From the NCBI GenBank assembly GCA_949106495.1, contig CARYZD010000004.1, positions 79,802 through 143,801 on the forward strand: a stretch of 64,000 nucleotides of DNA, read 5' to 3'. Position numbers and translations under genes: made by a program. The DNA comes from an uncultured Clostridia bacterium. GTDB taxonomy: Bacteria; Bacillota; Clostridia; TANB77; CAG-465. Every line of letters starts with the position of its first letter. Position 1 is the stretch's first letter. Shown piece after piece: positions 9,015 to 17,848 of this stretch. The notes under the pieces are model-generated. The model searched no databases. It saw only the letters and a list, made by a program, of their open reading frames with translations, and had not been told where the DNA came from.

Positions 9015-9172
9015 ATTTACCTCCAAAATTTATTTTTAATTTACTATATAATATCAAAAAAAATTATAAAAGTCTATTATTTTTGTTTATATTTATATAT
9101 ATAATTTTTATCATTTAACCTTAGTTATTAGCTCTTTATGGTGATAATTAGATAATTATCTAAATAATACAT

Positions 9173-9200
9173 AAAAAAAGATGATACTTTAAGTATCACC
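9173..9200 (-). terminator. Terminator immediately after secY
   Basis: Stem TGATACTT / AAGTATCA with a 1 nt formal spacer (about 6 bp functional stem), followed on the minus strand by TCTTTTTTTAT. It ends the ribosomal protein operon at secY. Confidence 0.75.
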
Positions 9201-9219
9201 CTTTTAATTTATATAAATA

Positions 9220-10533
9220 TTATCCTAAGAAACCTGTATAATTTCTGCTTACCATTTGTGTTTCTACTGTATTTAGTATTTCAAGTCCAACACTTACTAA
9301 GATAAGTATAGAGTTTCCACTAAATGAAATAGATTGACTTGTGAAAGCTTGTAAAACTATTGGTAAAATTGCTATTGCAGCAAGGAATAATGATCCTGCA
9401 GCAGTAATTTTTAATAAAACATTATTTATATATTCAGATGTATTTTTTCCTGCTCTAATACCAGGTATAAATCCACCATTTTTCTTTAAGTTATTTGCTA
9501 TTTCTACTGGATTTACTATAAACATTGTATAAATAAATGTAAATAATATAATTAATGCCATATATATTACAGCATATCCTACTAAGTATCCCCAATGGCT
9601 ACTTGAAGAAGCTGTAAATAATGTATAAACACCTTTCCAGAATCCAGTTAGGCTATTTACATCTGTAACTAACCCAATTATTATACCTGGAAATGACATA
9701 AATGACATTGCAAATATAAGTGGCATAACACCAGCCATAGCTAGTTTAATTGGAATATGTGTGCTTTGTCCGCCATACATTTTTCTTCCAACAACTCTTT
9801 TTGCATAGTTTACAGGTATTCTTCTTTCTGCTTTTTGAACAAAAACAACTCCTGCAACTATAACAATTAATCCAACAATTAATGCAGCAAATACTAATAT
9901 ACCAGTAAATCCGCCACCTGCAATATTTGCAAATGATTTAATTGTTGATGGTAATCCTGCTACTATACCAAAGAAAACTATCATTGATATACCATTACCA
10001 ATTCCATGTTCAGTTATTTTATCACCTAACCATGTTAGTAAAGAAGTACCAGCCATTAAAGAAATAATAAATAGGAAAAATCCTAAATACTTTCCAACAC
10101 CATGTGTTAAATCTGTTAAAAGATAAGATCTATATGTAAAATATAGTCCTAGTCCTTCAATAAACGCAAATGCAATTGTTAAATATTTAGTATAATTATT
10201 TAATTTCTTTCTTCCGCTTTCTCCTTCTTTTGCAAGTCTTTCAAGACTTGGTATTACATATTGTAATAGATTTAAAACAATAGATGCAGTAATGTATGGT
10301 CCTATAGTCATAGCAAATATAGATAATCTACTAAATGCTCCACCTGATATTAGGTTAATCATTGAAGATAAACCATTTGAGCTTGCACCTAATTGTTCAT
10401 TTATTGCTATTTTATCTAGACCAGGTATAGTTATAAAAGTACCAAGTCTAAATAATAATAGTATTAAGAAAGTAAATAGCAATTTCTTTCTAATATCTTT
10501 AACTGAGAATATGTTTTTTATATCTTGTAACAT
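9220..10533 (-). CDS. secY: Protein translocase subunit SecY
   Basis: Core channel of the Sec translocon. The 437 aa protein has about ten hydrophobic segments and the SecY hallmarks PGLDK near residue 40, a plug region with ISGGAFSRLSIFA, and the cytoplasmic loop with KAERRIPVNYAKR. Its start follows the rplO stop by about 1 nt, so it is translationally coupled. Here it is the last gene of the operon; adk, map and infA, which usually follow, are absent. Confidence 0.97.
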   Translation of the reverse strand: MLQDIKNIFSVKDIRKKLLFTFLILLLFRLGTFITIPGLDKIAINEQLGASSNGLSSMINLISGGAFSRLSIFAMTIGPYITASIVLNLLQYVIPSLERLAKEGESGRKKLNNYTKYLTIAFAFIEGLGLYFTYRSYLLTDLTHGVGKYLGFFLFIISLMAGTSLLTWLGDKITEHGIGNGISMIVFFGIVAGLPSTIKSFANIAGGGFTGILVFAALIVGLIVIVAGVVFVQKAERRIPVNYAKRVVGRKMYGGQSTHIPIKLAMAGVMPLIFAMSFMSFPGIIIGLVTDVNSLTGFWKGVYTLFTASSSSHWGYLVGYAVIYMALIILFTFIYTMFIVNPVEIANNLKKNGGFIPGIRAGKNTSEYINNVLLKITAAGSLFLAAIAILPIVLQAFTSQSISFSGNSILILVSVGLEILNTVETQMVSRNYTGFLG

Positions 10534-10534
10534 A

Positions 10535-10975
10535 CTACTTCACCTCAGTCTTTCCACCTACAGCTTGTATTTTTTCTTCAGCAGTTTTTGAGAATTTTTT
10601 TGCTACAACAGTAAGTTTCTTTGTAAGTGTTCCGTTACCTAAAACTTTAACACCATCTAATTCTTTCTTTATAATTCCTTCTGACATTAATAGTTCAGCA
10701 TTAACAACTGTATCATTTTCGAATTTTTCTAAATCACTTAAATTAACAATTGCATATTCAACTGCAAAATGATTTTTAAATCCTCTTTTAGGAATTCTTC
10801 TGTATAAAGGTGTTTGTCCACCTTCAAACCCTCTTCTAATGCTACCGCCTGTTCTAGCTTTTTGACCTTTATGTCCTTTTCCAGCTGTTTTTCCAAGACC
10901 ACTTCCTGTACCTCTTCCAACTCTTTTTGAGGTAGTAGTAGCACCATATGCTGGAGCTAATTCGTGTATCTTCAT
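10535..10975 (-). CDS. rplO: 50S ribosomal protein L15
   Basis: Late-assembly large-subunit protein of 146 aa. The Gly/Arg/Lys-rich N-terminus (RVGRGTGSGLGKTAGKGHKGQ, about 18-38) is diagnostic. It lies directly downstream of rpsE with only a 45 nt gap, where rpmD (L30) normally sits. Confidence 0.97.
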   Translation of the reverse strand: MKIHELAPAYGATTTSKRVGRGTGSGLGKTAGKGHKGQKARTGGSIRRGFEGGQTPLYRRIPKRGFKNHFAVEYAIVNLSDLEKFENDTVVNAELLMSEGIIKKELDGVKVLGNGTLTKKLTVVAKKFSKTAEEKIQAVGGKTEVK

Positions 10976-11020
10976 TCAAGCTTCCTCCTCTCTTATAAAT
11001 TACTAGTAATCATTATATCA

Positions 11021-11512
11021 TTATTTTAGTATTTCTTCTACTGTTTTTCCTCTAAGTTTAGCAACTTCTTCTGGTGTTCTCATAGCTTTTAAAGCTTTAA
11101 CTGTTGCATAAACAATGTTTCTGCTGTTACGAGAACCAAGAGTTTTAGCTGTTACGTTTTTAACACCTGCAAGTTCTAGAACAGGTCTTACTGCACCACC
11201 TGCAATGATACCTGTACCTTCAACTGCTGGTTTTAATATAACTTTAGATGAACCAAAGTTTGTAGTGTATTCATGAGGTAAAGTACCATTAACTAATGAT
11301 ACTTCAACTAAGTTTTTCTTAGCGTCATCAGTTGCTTTTTTAATAGCTTCTGGAACTTCTGCTGATTTTCCTGTACCAACACCGATGTGACCATTTTCAT
11401 CGCCAACAACTACTAATACACTAAATCTAAAAGTTCTACCACCTTTAACAACTTTAGCTACTCTGCTTACATTAACAACTTTTTCTTTTAATTCAGTTTT
11501 AGTTTCTGCCAT
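11021..11512 (-). CDS. rpsE: 30S ribosomal protein S5
   Basis: S5 sits at the mRNA entry site and contributes to accuracy. The protein of about 163 aa has the N-terminal double-stranded RNA-binding fold (VSRVAKVVKGGRTFRFS) and the C-terminal domain with GTGIIAGGAVR. An upstream ATG overlaps the rplR stop, but AAAGGAGA lies between the two ATGs, so translation should start at 11512. Confidence 0.96.
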   Translation of the reverse strand: MAETKTELKEKVVNVSRVAKVVKGGRTFRFSVLVVVGDENGHIGVGTGKSAEVPEAIKKATDDAKKNLVEVSLVNGTLPHEYTTNFGSSKVILKPAVEGTGIIAGGAVRPVLELAGVKNVTAKTLGSRNSRNIVYATVKALKAMRTPEEVAKLRGKTVEEILK

Positions 11513-11529
11513 TATAGTTTCTCCTTTCA

Positions 11530-11889
11530 TTAGAATTCTAATCCAGCTTCTCTTGCTGCATCTGCTAATGCTTTAACTTTTCCATGGTATAAATAACCAT
11601 TTCTATCAAAGACTACAGTGTTAATTTTTGCTTTTTTAGCACGTTCTGCGATTAATTTACCAACTTCTGTTGCTGCTTCAATGTTAGATGCTTTAGCTTT
11701 AACTTCTTTATCTAATGTTGATGCTGAGCAAATAGTAGTTTGTTTTTCATCGTCTATTAATTGTGCATATATGTTATTTAGACTTTTGAAAACACAAAGT
11801 CTTGGTCTCATAGAAGTACCTTGAACTTTAGTTCTTACTCTTTTTTGTCTAATAGTTCTTGTAACATTTCTATCTGTCTTATTAATCAT
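11530..11889 (-). CDS. rplR: 50S ribosomal protein L18
   Basis: 5S rRNA-binding protein of 119 aa, the usual length. Typical features are the basic N-terminus, RPRLCVFKSLNNIYAQ, and the C-terminal VVFDRNGYLYHGKVKALADA. It lies between rplF and rpsE as in the canonical spc operon. Confidence 0.96.
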   Translation of the reverse strand: MINKTDRNVTRTIRQKRVRTKVQGTSMRPRLCVFKSLNNIYAQLIDDEKQTTICSASTLDKEVKAKASNIEAATEVGKLIAERAKKAKINTVVFDRNGYLYHGKVKALADAAREAGLEF

Positions 11890-11917
11890 CTTAAGACTCC
11901 CTCCTTAACTTCTAAGA

Positions 11918-12454
11918 TTATTTTTTACCGCCAGCTTTTCCTTCTTTTCTTATTATTCTTTCGCTAGCGTATTTGATTCCTTTACCTTTATATGGTTCAG
12001 GTTCTCTTTTTTCTCTAATATTAGCAGCTACTTGACCAACAACTTGTTTGTTGATACCTTTTACTACTATTGTATTTGGATTTGGTACATCTATAGTTAT
12101 TCCTTCAATTTCCTCAACTTCAACAGGATGAGAATAACCTAAAGTTAGTACTAATTTATTACCTTGTTTTTGTGCTCTGTATCCTATACCGTTTACTTCT
12201 AATGTTTTTTCAAATCCAGTAGTAACACCGATTACCATATTGTTAATTAAAGTTCTAGTTAATCCATGAATATTTCCGTTTGCTTCACTATCTACTGTAA
12301 CTTTAATTTCATTTCCTTCTTGTGCTATATTAACACAAGGTAAAAATTCTTGTGTTAAAGTTCCTTTTGGTCCTTTAACTGTAACTGTGTTTCCTTCGAT
12401 TTTTACTTCAACACCAGCTGGTATTTCGATAGGATTTTTACCTATTCTTGACAT
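11918..12454 (-). CDS. rplF: 50S ribosomal protein L6
   Basis: Two-domain protein near the factor-binding site, 178 aa. The start MSRIGKNPIEIPAGVEV, the LTRTLINNMV segment and the C-terminal EPYKGKGIKYASE motif identify it. It stands in canonical spc order between rpsH and rplR. Confidence 0.97.
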   Translation of the reverse strand: MSRIGKNPIEIPAGVEVKIEGNTVTVKGPKGTLTQEFLPCVNIAQEGNEIKVTVDSEANGNIHGLTRTLINNMVIGVTTGFEKTLEVNGIGYRAQKQGNKLVLTLGYSHPVEVEEIEGITIDVPNPNTIVVKGINKQVVGQVAANIREKREPEPYKGKGIKYASERIIRKEGKAGGKK

Positions 12455-12488
12455 TTGGTATACCCTCCTTTATATATTAAATTCTTAA

Positions 12489-12881
12489 TTACCAAATATA
12501 TGCTAAAACTTCGCCACCAACATTTTCTTTTCTAGCAGCTTTATCTGTCATTATTCCTTTAGATGTAGAAATAATAGCAATACCTAAACCATTTAATACT
12601 CTAGGTAAGTCTTCTACATTTGCATATATTCTTAGACCTGGTTTACTAATTCTTTTTAAACCTTGTAAAACTTTTACATTGTTTTGATATTTTAATGTAA
12701 TTCTCATAGTTTTGTGATTATCTTCAATAATATCTATTGATTCAACAAAACCTTCAGATACTAAAATATTTGCTATTGCTTCTTTTTCCTTAGAATAAGG
12801 AACGTCAACTGTTGCATGTCTTTGAGCGTTAGCATTTCTTATTCTAGTTAACATGTCTGCAATTGGATCTGTTGTATTCAT
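12489..12881 (-). CDS. rpsH: 30S ribosomal protein S8
   Basis: Primary 16S rRNA-binding protein and, in E. coli, translational repressor of the spc operon. The 130 aa length, the N-terminal TDPIADMLTRIRNA and the C-terminal STSKGIMTDKAARKENVGGE are diagnostic. Confidence 0.97.
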   Translation of the reverse strand: MNTTDPIADMLTRIRNANAQRHATVDVPYSKEKEAIANILVSEGFVESIDIIEDNHKTMRITLKYQNNVKVLQGLKRISKPGLRIYANVEDLPRVLNGLGIAIISTSKGIMTDKAARKENVGGEVLAYIW

Positions 12882-12900
12882 TGCCTTTTTTCCTCCTTTT

Positions 12901-13086
12901 CTACCAGCTTGCTTTTTTTACACCTGGTATATCTCCTTGATATGCTAATTTTCTAAAGCATAAACGGCATATTCCATATTTTCTCATGTAAGAGTGTGGT
13001 CTTCCACATATTTTACATCTGTTATAATATCTTGTGCTAAACTTTGGTTCTCTTTGTTGTTTAGCTATCATAGATTTTTTTGCCAT
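12901..13086 (-). CDS. rpsN: 30S ribosomal protein S14, zinc-binding type
   Basis: 61 aa short-form S14 with CxxC-x12-CxxC (CKIC and CRLC), the zinc-ribbon type also called rpsZ. The zinc-independent paralogue is longer. It sits between rplE and rpsH in normal order. Confidence 0.96.
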   Translation of the reverse strand: MAKKSMIAKQQREPKFSTRYYNRCKICGRPHSYMRKYGICRLCFRKLAYQGDIPGVKKASW

Positions 13087-13098
13087 TTCAAGTCCTCC

Positions 13099-13638
13099 CT
13101 ACTTTTCAGCGAATGGTAAGCCTAATAATTTTAATAATTCATAAGCTTCTTCATCTGTTTTTGCAGTTGTTACAAATACGATGTCCATTCCTCTTACTTT
13201 ATCAATTTTATCATATTCTATTTCAGGGAAAATAATTTGTTCTTTTACTCCCATGTTATAGTTTCCTTTTCCATCAAAAGATTTAGGGTTAACACCTTTA
13301 AAATCTCTTACACGTGGAAGTGCTACATTAAAGAATTTAGTAGCAAAATCGTACATTTTTGCACTTCTTAATGTTACTTTGCATCCAATATTCATACCTT
13401 CTCTTAATTTGAAAGCAGCGATTGATTTTTTAGCTTTAGTAACAATTGGTTTTTGTCCAGAAATAACTTCAAGTTCTCCCATAGCTACGTCTAAAGCTTT
13501 AGAGCTATCTTTAACTTCTGAAACACCCATGTTTATAACTATTTTTTCAAGCTTTGGTACTTGCATAATAGATTTGTATCCAAATTTTTCCATTAATGCA
13601 GGAACAACTTCAGCTTTATATTTTTCTTTAAGGTTCAT
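13099..13638 (-). CDS. rplE: 50S ribosomal protein L5
   Basis: 5S rRNA-binding protein of the central protuberance, 179 aa. Hallmarks are PKLEKIVINMGV, ISGQKPIVTKAKKSIAAFKLR and the C-terminal FVTTAKTDEEAYELL. It lies between rplX and rpsN. Confidence 0.97.
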   Translation of the reverse strand: MNLKEKYKAEVVPALMEKFGYKSIMQVPKLEKIVINMGVSEVKDSSKALDVAMGELEVISGQKPIVTKAKKSIAAFKLREGMNIGCKVTLRSAKMYDFATKFFNVALPRVRDFKGVNPKSFDGKGNYNMGVKEQIIFPEIEYDKIDKVRGMDIVFVTTAKTDEEAYELLKLLGLPFAEK

Positions 13639-13656
13639 TTAATTTTTCCCTCCTTA

Positions 13657-13977
13657 CTACTTCATTTCGTTACAGCATTTGCAAAATCTTGTTTTAGTTC
13701 CATCTTCATTAACTTTAACTCCAAGTCTTACACCTTTTCCACATTTATCACAATAAAAGCTTACTTTAGATGCATAAATTGGATTTTCAGATTTAATGAT
13801 TCCAGATTCTTGACCTTGCTTTCTAGCCTTAACATGTTTTGTTCTAACATTTATATCTTTAACAGTTACTTTACCAGATTTTTTATCTATATCTAATATA
13901 GTACCTTTTTTACCTTTTTCAGCTCCTGTATTTACTATTACAGTATCACCTTTTTTTAATTTAATTTTTGTTAACAC
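13657..13977 (-). CDS. rplX: 50S ribosomal protein L24
   Basis: Assembly initiator of the large subunit, 106 aa, with a KOW motif near the N-terminus (KKGDTVIVNTGAEKGKKG). The C-terminal half has a CxxC pair and a second Cys cluster (CDKC, CKCC), a zinc-binding form. It starts at a GTG preceded by GGAGGTG. Confidence 0.95.
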   Translation of the reverse strand: MLTKIKLKKGDTVIVNTGAEKGKKGTILDIDKKSGKVTVKDINVRTKHVKARKQGQESGIIKSENPIYASKVSFYCDKCGKGVRLGVKVNEDGTKTRFCKCCNEMK

Positions 13978-13997
13978 TTTACTTTCACCTCCGTATA

Positions 13998-14366
13998 TTA
14001 AAGAACTTCAGGTGCTAGAGATAAAATCTTCATGTATTCATTATCTCTTAGTTCTCTTGCTACTGGTCCAAAAATACGTGTTCCTCTTGGTGTTTTATCA
14101 TCTTTGATTAAAACTGCAGCGTTTTCATCAAATCTAATATATGAACCATCTTCACGTCTAAGACCTCTTTTACTTCTAACTATTACAGCTTTAACAACAT
14201 CGCCTTTTTTTACTGCAGAGTTAGGTGCTGCTTTCTTTACAGAAGCAACGATAACATCACCAATGTTACCCCATTTTCTGTAAGAACCACCAAGAACTCT
14301 AATACACATTAATTCTTTAGCTCCAGTGTTGTCTGCAACTTTTAATAATGTTTGTTGTTGTATCAT
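13998..14366 (-). CDS. rplN: 50S ribosomal protein L14
   Basis: 122 aa, the standard length; binds 23S rRNA at the subunit interface. MIQQQTLLKVADNTGAKELMCIRV and the C-terminal RIFGPVARELR are diagnostic. Canonical position between rpsQ and rplX. Confidence 0.97.
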   Translation of the reverse strand: MIQQQTLLKVADNTGAKELMCIRVLGGSYRKWGNIGDVIVASVKKAAPNSAVKKGDVVKAVIVRSKRGLRREDGSYIRFDENAAVLIKDDKTPRGTRIFGPVARELRDNEYMKILSLAPEVL

Positions 14367-14395
14367 GGATTAGTCCTCCCTTCAAATATATTTTA

Positions 14396-14650
14396 CTATT
14401 TAACTTTTTCCACAATTCTTACAAGTCTATATCTTTTATCTTTACTTAGTGGTCTAGTTTCCATTACTTCTACGATATCTCCAATATCACATTCGTTGTT
14501 TTCATCATGAGCTTTAATTCTTAAAGTATGATTTTTAATTTTATTATAAAGTGGATCTTTTACTTTGTCATCTATAGCAACAACGATAGTTTTATCCATT
14601 TTATTACTTACAACTTTTCCTTGTTTAGTTTTTCTTAAATTTCTTTCCAC
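14396..14650 (-). CDS. rpsQ: 30S ribosomal protein S17
   Basis: Primary 16S rRNA binder of about 84 aa with an OB fold; the block KTIVVAIDDKVKDPLYNK is characteristic. An in-frame GTG lies further upstream, overlapping rpmC. The GTG at 14650 has AAAGGAGG at ideal distance and gives the family's usual N-terminus, so I use it. Confidence 0.92.
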   Translation of the reverse strand: MERNLRKTKQGKVVSNKMDKTIVVAIDDKVKDPLYNKIKNHTLRIKAHDENNECDIGDIVEVMETRPLSKDKRYRLVRIVEKVK

Positions 14651-14670
14651 GTTCTTTTCCTCCTTTACCA

Positions 14671-14871
14671 CTAATTATTTTCCTTTTCTGTTATTACAGT
14701 ATTAACTCTAGCTATTTCTTTTTTAACTAAAGTTATTTTCTTAGGGTTATCAAGGCCGTTTAGAGAGTTTTGAAATCTTAATTTAAAAAGTTCATTTTTA
14801 AGTTCTTTTAACTCTTTTTGTAGTTGTTCAACTGACATATTTTTATATTCATTGATTTTACTAGATTTCAT
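14671..14871 (-). CDS. rpmC: 50S ribosomal protein L29
   Basis: 66 aa two-helix protein near the exit tunnel. The pattern KNMSVEQLQKELKELKNELFKLR is typical. The start overlaps the rplP stop by 1 nt (TAATG), indicating translational coupling. Confidence 0.95.
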   Translation of the reverse strand: MKSSKINEYKNMSVEQLQKELKELKNELFKLRFQNSLNGLDNPKKITLVKKEIARVNTVITEKENN

Positions 14872-15296
14872 TATTGTTCTCCTCCTTGTTCTTCTCTTTT
14901 AACTATTTTACATCTAATAGGAAGTTTGTGAATAGCTTTAGCTAAAACTTCTTTTGAAGCAGCTTCGTCAAGACCTGAAATTTCAAACATTACTCTTCCT
15001 GGTTTAACAACAGCTACAAAGTATTCTGGATTTCCTTTACCAGAACCCATACGAGATTCAGCTGGGTGTTTAGTAATAGGTTTATCTGGGAATATTTTTA
15101 TCCAAGATTTACCAACTTTTTTAGTATATCTTGAAAGTGTAACTCTGACAGATTCTATTTGGTTAGCTGTAATCCAAGCTGGTTCTAATGCTTGAATTCC
15201 ATATTCACCATTTGTTACTTTAGTACCTCTTTGAGCTTTTCCTTTTAAGATACCTTTTTGTACTTTTCTATATTTAGTTCTTTTTGGTGATAACAT
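14871..15296 (-). CDS. rplP: 50S ribosomal protein L16
   Basis: 141 aa; organises the A-site tRNA elbow region. MLSPKRTKYRKVQKG and the SRMGSGKGNPEYFVAVVKPGR region identify it. Its start overlaps the rpsC stop by 1 nt. Confidence 0.97.
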   Translation of the reverse strand: MLSPKRTKYRKVQKGILKGKAQRGTKVTNGEYGIQALEPAWITANQIESVRVTLSRYTKKVGKSWIKIFPDKPITKHPAESRMGSGKGNPEYFVAVVKPGRVMFEISGLDEAASKEVLAKAIHKLPIRCKIVKREEQGGEQ

Positions 15297-15952
15297 TATT
15301 TATTACCTCCTTCTGTTTTTTTAGCAGGAAGTACTTCTCCTTTATATATCCAAACCTTAACACCTATGATACCATAAGTTGTTTTTGCTTCTGCAAAACC
15401 ATAATCTATGTCTGCTCTTAAAGTTTGAAGAGGAATTGTACCTTCATGATATGATTCTGTTCTAGCAATTTCTGCTCCACCTAAACGTCCAGATACAGCA
15501 GTTTTAATTCCTAGTGCTCCTGCTTTCATAGTTTTTTGAATTGCTTGTTTCATAGCTTTTCTAAAAGATATTCTCTTTTCAAGTTGTAAAGCAATGTTTT
15601 CAGCAACTAATTGTGCAGCCATATCTACATCTTTAATTTCAACTATGTTTAAAGATATTTCTTTTCCAACTTTTTTGCTTAATTTTGTTTTAATTTCTTC
15701 GATTGCTGCTCCACCTTTTCCGATTATCATACCAGGTTTAGCTGCATATATATCTACTAAGACTCTTTCACCTTTTCTTGCGATTTCTATTTTATAGATA
15801 CCAGCTGGTTTTAATAAGTCTTTAAGGTATTTACGAATGTTGTAATCTTCTACTAGGTTATTAGAATAATCTTGTTTATTAGCATACCATGTTGAAGACC
15901 AGTTTTTTATAATTCCAACTCTAAGTCCGTGTGGACTAACTTTTTGTCCCAT
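15296..15952 (-). CDS. rpsC: 30S ribosomal protein S3
   Basis: Part of the mRNA entry-channel helicase. The 218 aa protein has the N-terminal GQKVSPHGLRVGI, a KH domain with GMIIGKGGAAIEEIK, and the C-terminal domain ending with KVWIYKGEVLP. Canonical position after rplV. Confidence 0.97.
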   Translation of the reverse strand: MGQKVSPHGLRVGIIKNWSSTWYANKQDYSNNLVEDYNIRKYLKDLLKPAGIYKIEIARKGERVLVDIYAAKPGMIIGKGGAAIEEIKTKLSKKVGKEISLNIVEIKDVDMAAQLVAENIALQLEKRISFRKAMKQAIQKTMKAGALGIKTAVSGRLGGAEIARTESYHEGTIPLQTLRADIDYGFAEAKTTYGIIGVKVWIYKGEVLPAKKTEGGNK

Positions 15953-15968
15953 TTTAAACTTACCTCCT

Positions 15969-16310
15969 TTATGCTTCTTTTAACACAACTGTAATGTGAC
16001 TTGTTCTTTTTCTAATTCTATTTGCTCTACCTTGAGCTCTAGGCATAATTCTTTTCATTGTAGTTCCTTGGTTAGCAAATATTTCTGAAATGTATAATTT
16101 ACTTTCATCCATATTATGATTGTTAACTGCATTAGCCATTGCTGATTTAACTAATTTTTCAACTACAGGTGCAGCTGCTTTATTAGTGTATTTTAATATT
16201 GCTATAGCTTCTTTAGCATTTTTTCCTCTAATAGTATCGATAACTATTTTAACTTTTCTAGCACTTATTCTAGCATGGCGTAACTCAGCTCTTGCTTGTT
16301 TTTCTTCCAT
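15969..16310 (-). CDS. rplV: 50S ribosomal protein L22
   Basis: 113 aa; its beta-hairpin lines the exit tunnel. The pattern ARISARKVKIVIDTIRGKNAKEA and the hairpin with PRAQGRANRIRKRTSHI are diagnostic. Confidence 0.97.
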   Translation of the reverse strand: MEEKQARAELRHARISARKVKIVIDTIRGKNAKEAIAILKYTNKAAAPVVEKLVKSAMANAVNNHNMDESKLYISEIFANQGTTMKRIMPRAQGRANRIRKRTSHITVVLKEA

Positions 16311-16341
16311 TTTTAGGCTCCTCCTTCATTAAAGTTTTAAA

Positions 16342-16620
16342 CTATCTTACTTTAGACTTTTTATCTCCTGAATGTCCTCTGAATAATCTTGTAGGAGCAA
16401 ATTCTCCTAACTTATGTCCAACCATTTCTTCTGTTACATATACTGGAACATGTTTTCTTCCATCATGTACTGCAATAGTGTGACCAATCATTTGAGGATA
16501 TATAGTAGAGGATCTTGACCAAGTCTTTATAGCTTCTTTTTTATCTTCTTCATTTAATTTTTCAACCTTTGCTAATAATCTTTCATCAACATAAGGTCCT
16601 TTTTTAAGTGATCTTGACAT
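16342..16620 (-). CDS. rpsS: 30S ribosomal protein S19
   Basis: 92 aa small-subunit head protein. MSRSLKKGPYVDERLL and GHKLGEFAPTRLFRGH are invariant family features. Confidence 0.97.
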   Translation of the reverse strand: MSRSLKKGPYVDERLLAKVEKLNEEDKKEAIKTWSRSSTIYPQMIGHTIAVHDGRKHVPVYVTEEMVGHKLGEFAPTRLFRGHSGDKKSKVR

Positions 16621-16638
16621 CTTCTATACCTCCAAATA

Positions 16639-17472
16639 CTATTTTTTATTTCTTCTCTTAACAATATATTTATCTGTTCTATTGTTAGTTTTTCTTGTTT
16701 TATATCCATGAGCTGGTTTACCCCAAGGAGTTCTTGGTCCAGTGTGTCCAACTGGAGCTCTACCTTCACCACCACCATGTGGGTGATCAACTGGGTTCAT
16801 AACAGAACCTCTAACTGTAGGTCTTATTCCCATATGTCTTGTTCTTCCTGCTTTACCTAATTTTACAATTTCAGATTCTACATTACCTACTTGACCTATA
16901 CATGCTCTACATTCAACATTTACAAGTCTCATTTCTCCTGAAGGCATTCTTACATGTGCATATTTTCCTTCTTTAGCCATAAGTTGTGCAGACATACCAG
17001 CACTTCTTACAAGTTGTGCACCTTTACCTTTATGTAGTTCTATATTATATATCATAGTACCTACTGGTATTGCATCTATTGGCATACAGTTACCTGGTTT
17101 AATATCAGCTTTAGCAGAAGCTATAACTTTATCACCATCTGTAAGTCCTAGTGGAGCAATTATATATGCTCTTTCACCATCTTCATATTCGATTAAAGCG
17201 ATATTAGCAGTTCTATTTGGATCATATTCGATACCGATTACTGTTGCTTCCATATCAACTTTATTTCTTTTAAAATCAATTACTCTATATTTTCTTCTGT
17301 TTCCGCCACCGTGATGTCTTACAGTTATTTTACCAGTATTGTTTCTTCCTGCATTTTTCTTTAATGTAGTAAGTAAACTTTTTTCTGGTGTATTTTTTGT
17401 AATCTCATCGTTTGTTAATGCTGTTGTATTTCTTAGTGATGGAGTAACAGGTTTAAATGATTTTATTCCCAT
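16639..17472 (-). CDS. rplB: 50S ribosomal protein L2
   Basis: 277 aa primary 23S rRNA binder near the peptidyl transferase centre. It has an OB fold (NRRKYRVIDFKR), an SH3-like domain, and the C-terminal HPHGGGEGRAPVGHTGPRTP with the conserved functional His. Full length and intact. Confidence 0.97.
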   Translation of the reverse strand: MGIKSFKPVTPSLRNTTALTNDEITKNTPEKSLLTTLKKNAGRNNTGKITVRHHGGGNRRKYRVIDFKRNKVDMEATVIGIEYDPNRTANIALIEYEDGERAYIIAPLGLTDGDKVIASAKADIKPGNCMPIDAIPVGTMIYNIELHKGKGAQLVRSAGMSAQLMAKEGKYAHVRMPSGEMRLVNVECRACIGQVGNVESEIVKLGKAGRTRHMGIRPTVRGSVMNPVDHPHGGGEGRAPVGHTGPRTPWGKPAHGYKTRKTNNRTDKYIVKRRNKK

Positions 17473-17485
17473 TTTTTATTCCCTC

Positions 17486-17848
17486 CTAGTTATTTCCAAA
17501 TGCTGAACTAATTTCTTCTATTTCAGTTTTATATTTTTTATTAACTTTAGTTTCTTTTCCACCTTTTGCAAGATATTTAACATCTGCTGGGTTAGTATCA
17601 ATACTTACTATAGCTTTTTTCCAAGCTTTAGTTACCCCTTGGTGTACTCCAACTCTTTTAGCTTTTCCATCATATCTTAAAGTGTTTACTTTTAAAACCT
17701 TAACACCAAAAAGTTCTTCAACTGCATTTTTAATTTCAACTTTTGATGAATTTAAAGCAACTTCAAAAGTATATTTTCCGTTTGCAATTTCACTATAACT
17801 TTTTTCAGTCATTATAGGTTTGATTATAACGTCTTCTGCGTGTCTCAT
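17486..17848 (-). CDS. rplW: 50S ribosomal protein L23
   Basis: Exit-tunnel docking site for trigger factor and SRP. At 120 aa it is slightly longer than usual (about 95-100) because of an extended Lys/Glu-rich C-terminal tail. The core IIKPIMTEKSYSEIANGKYTFEV is typical. The start overlaps the rplD stop by 1 nt. Confidence 0.95.
   Translation of the reverse strand: MRHAEDVIIKPIMTEKSYSEIANGKYTFEVALNSSKVEIKNAVEELFGVKVLKVNTLRYDGKAKRVGVHQGVTKAWKKAIVSIDTNPADVKYLAKGGKETKVNKKYKTEIEEISSAFGNN

Noticed and set aside
10976..11020. Possible tiny rpmD remnant between rpsE and rplO
   Set aside because: The 45 nt are only the rplO ribosome binding region; no L30-like coding remains.
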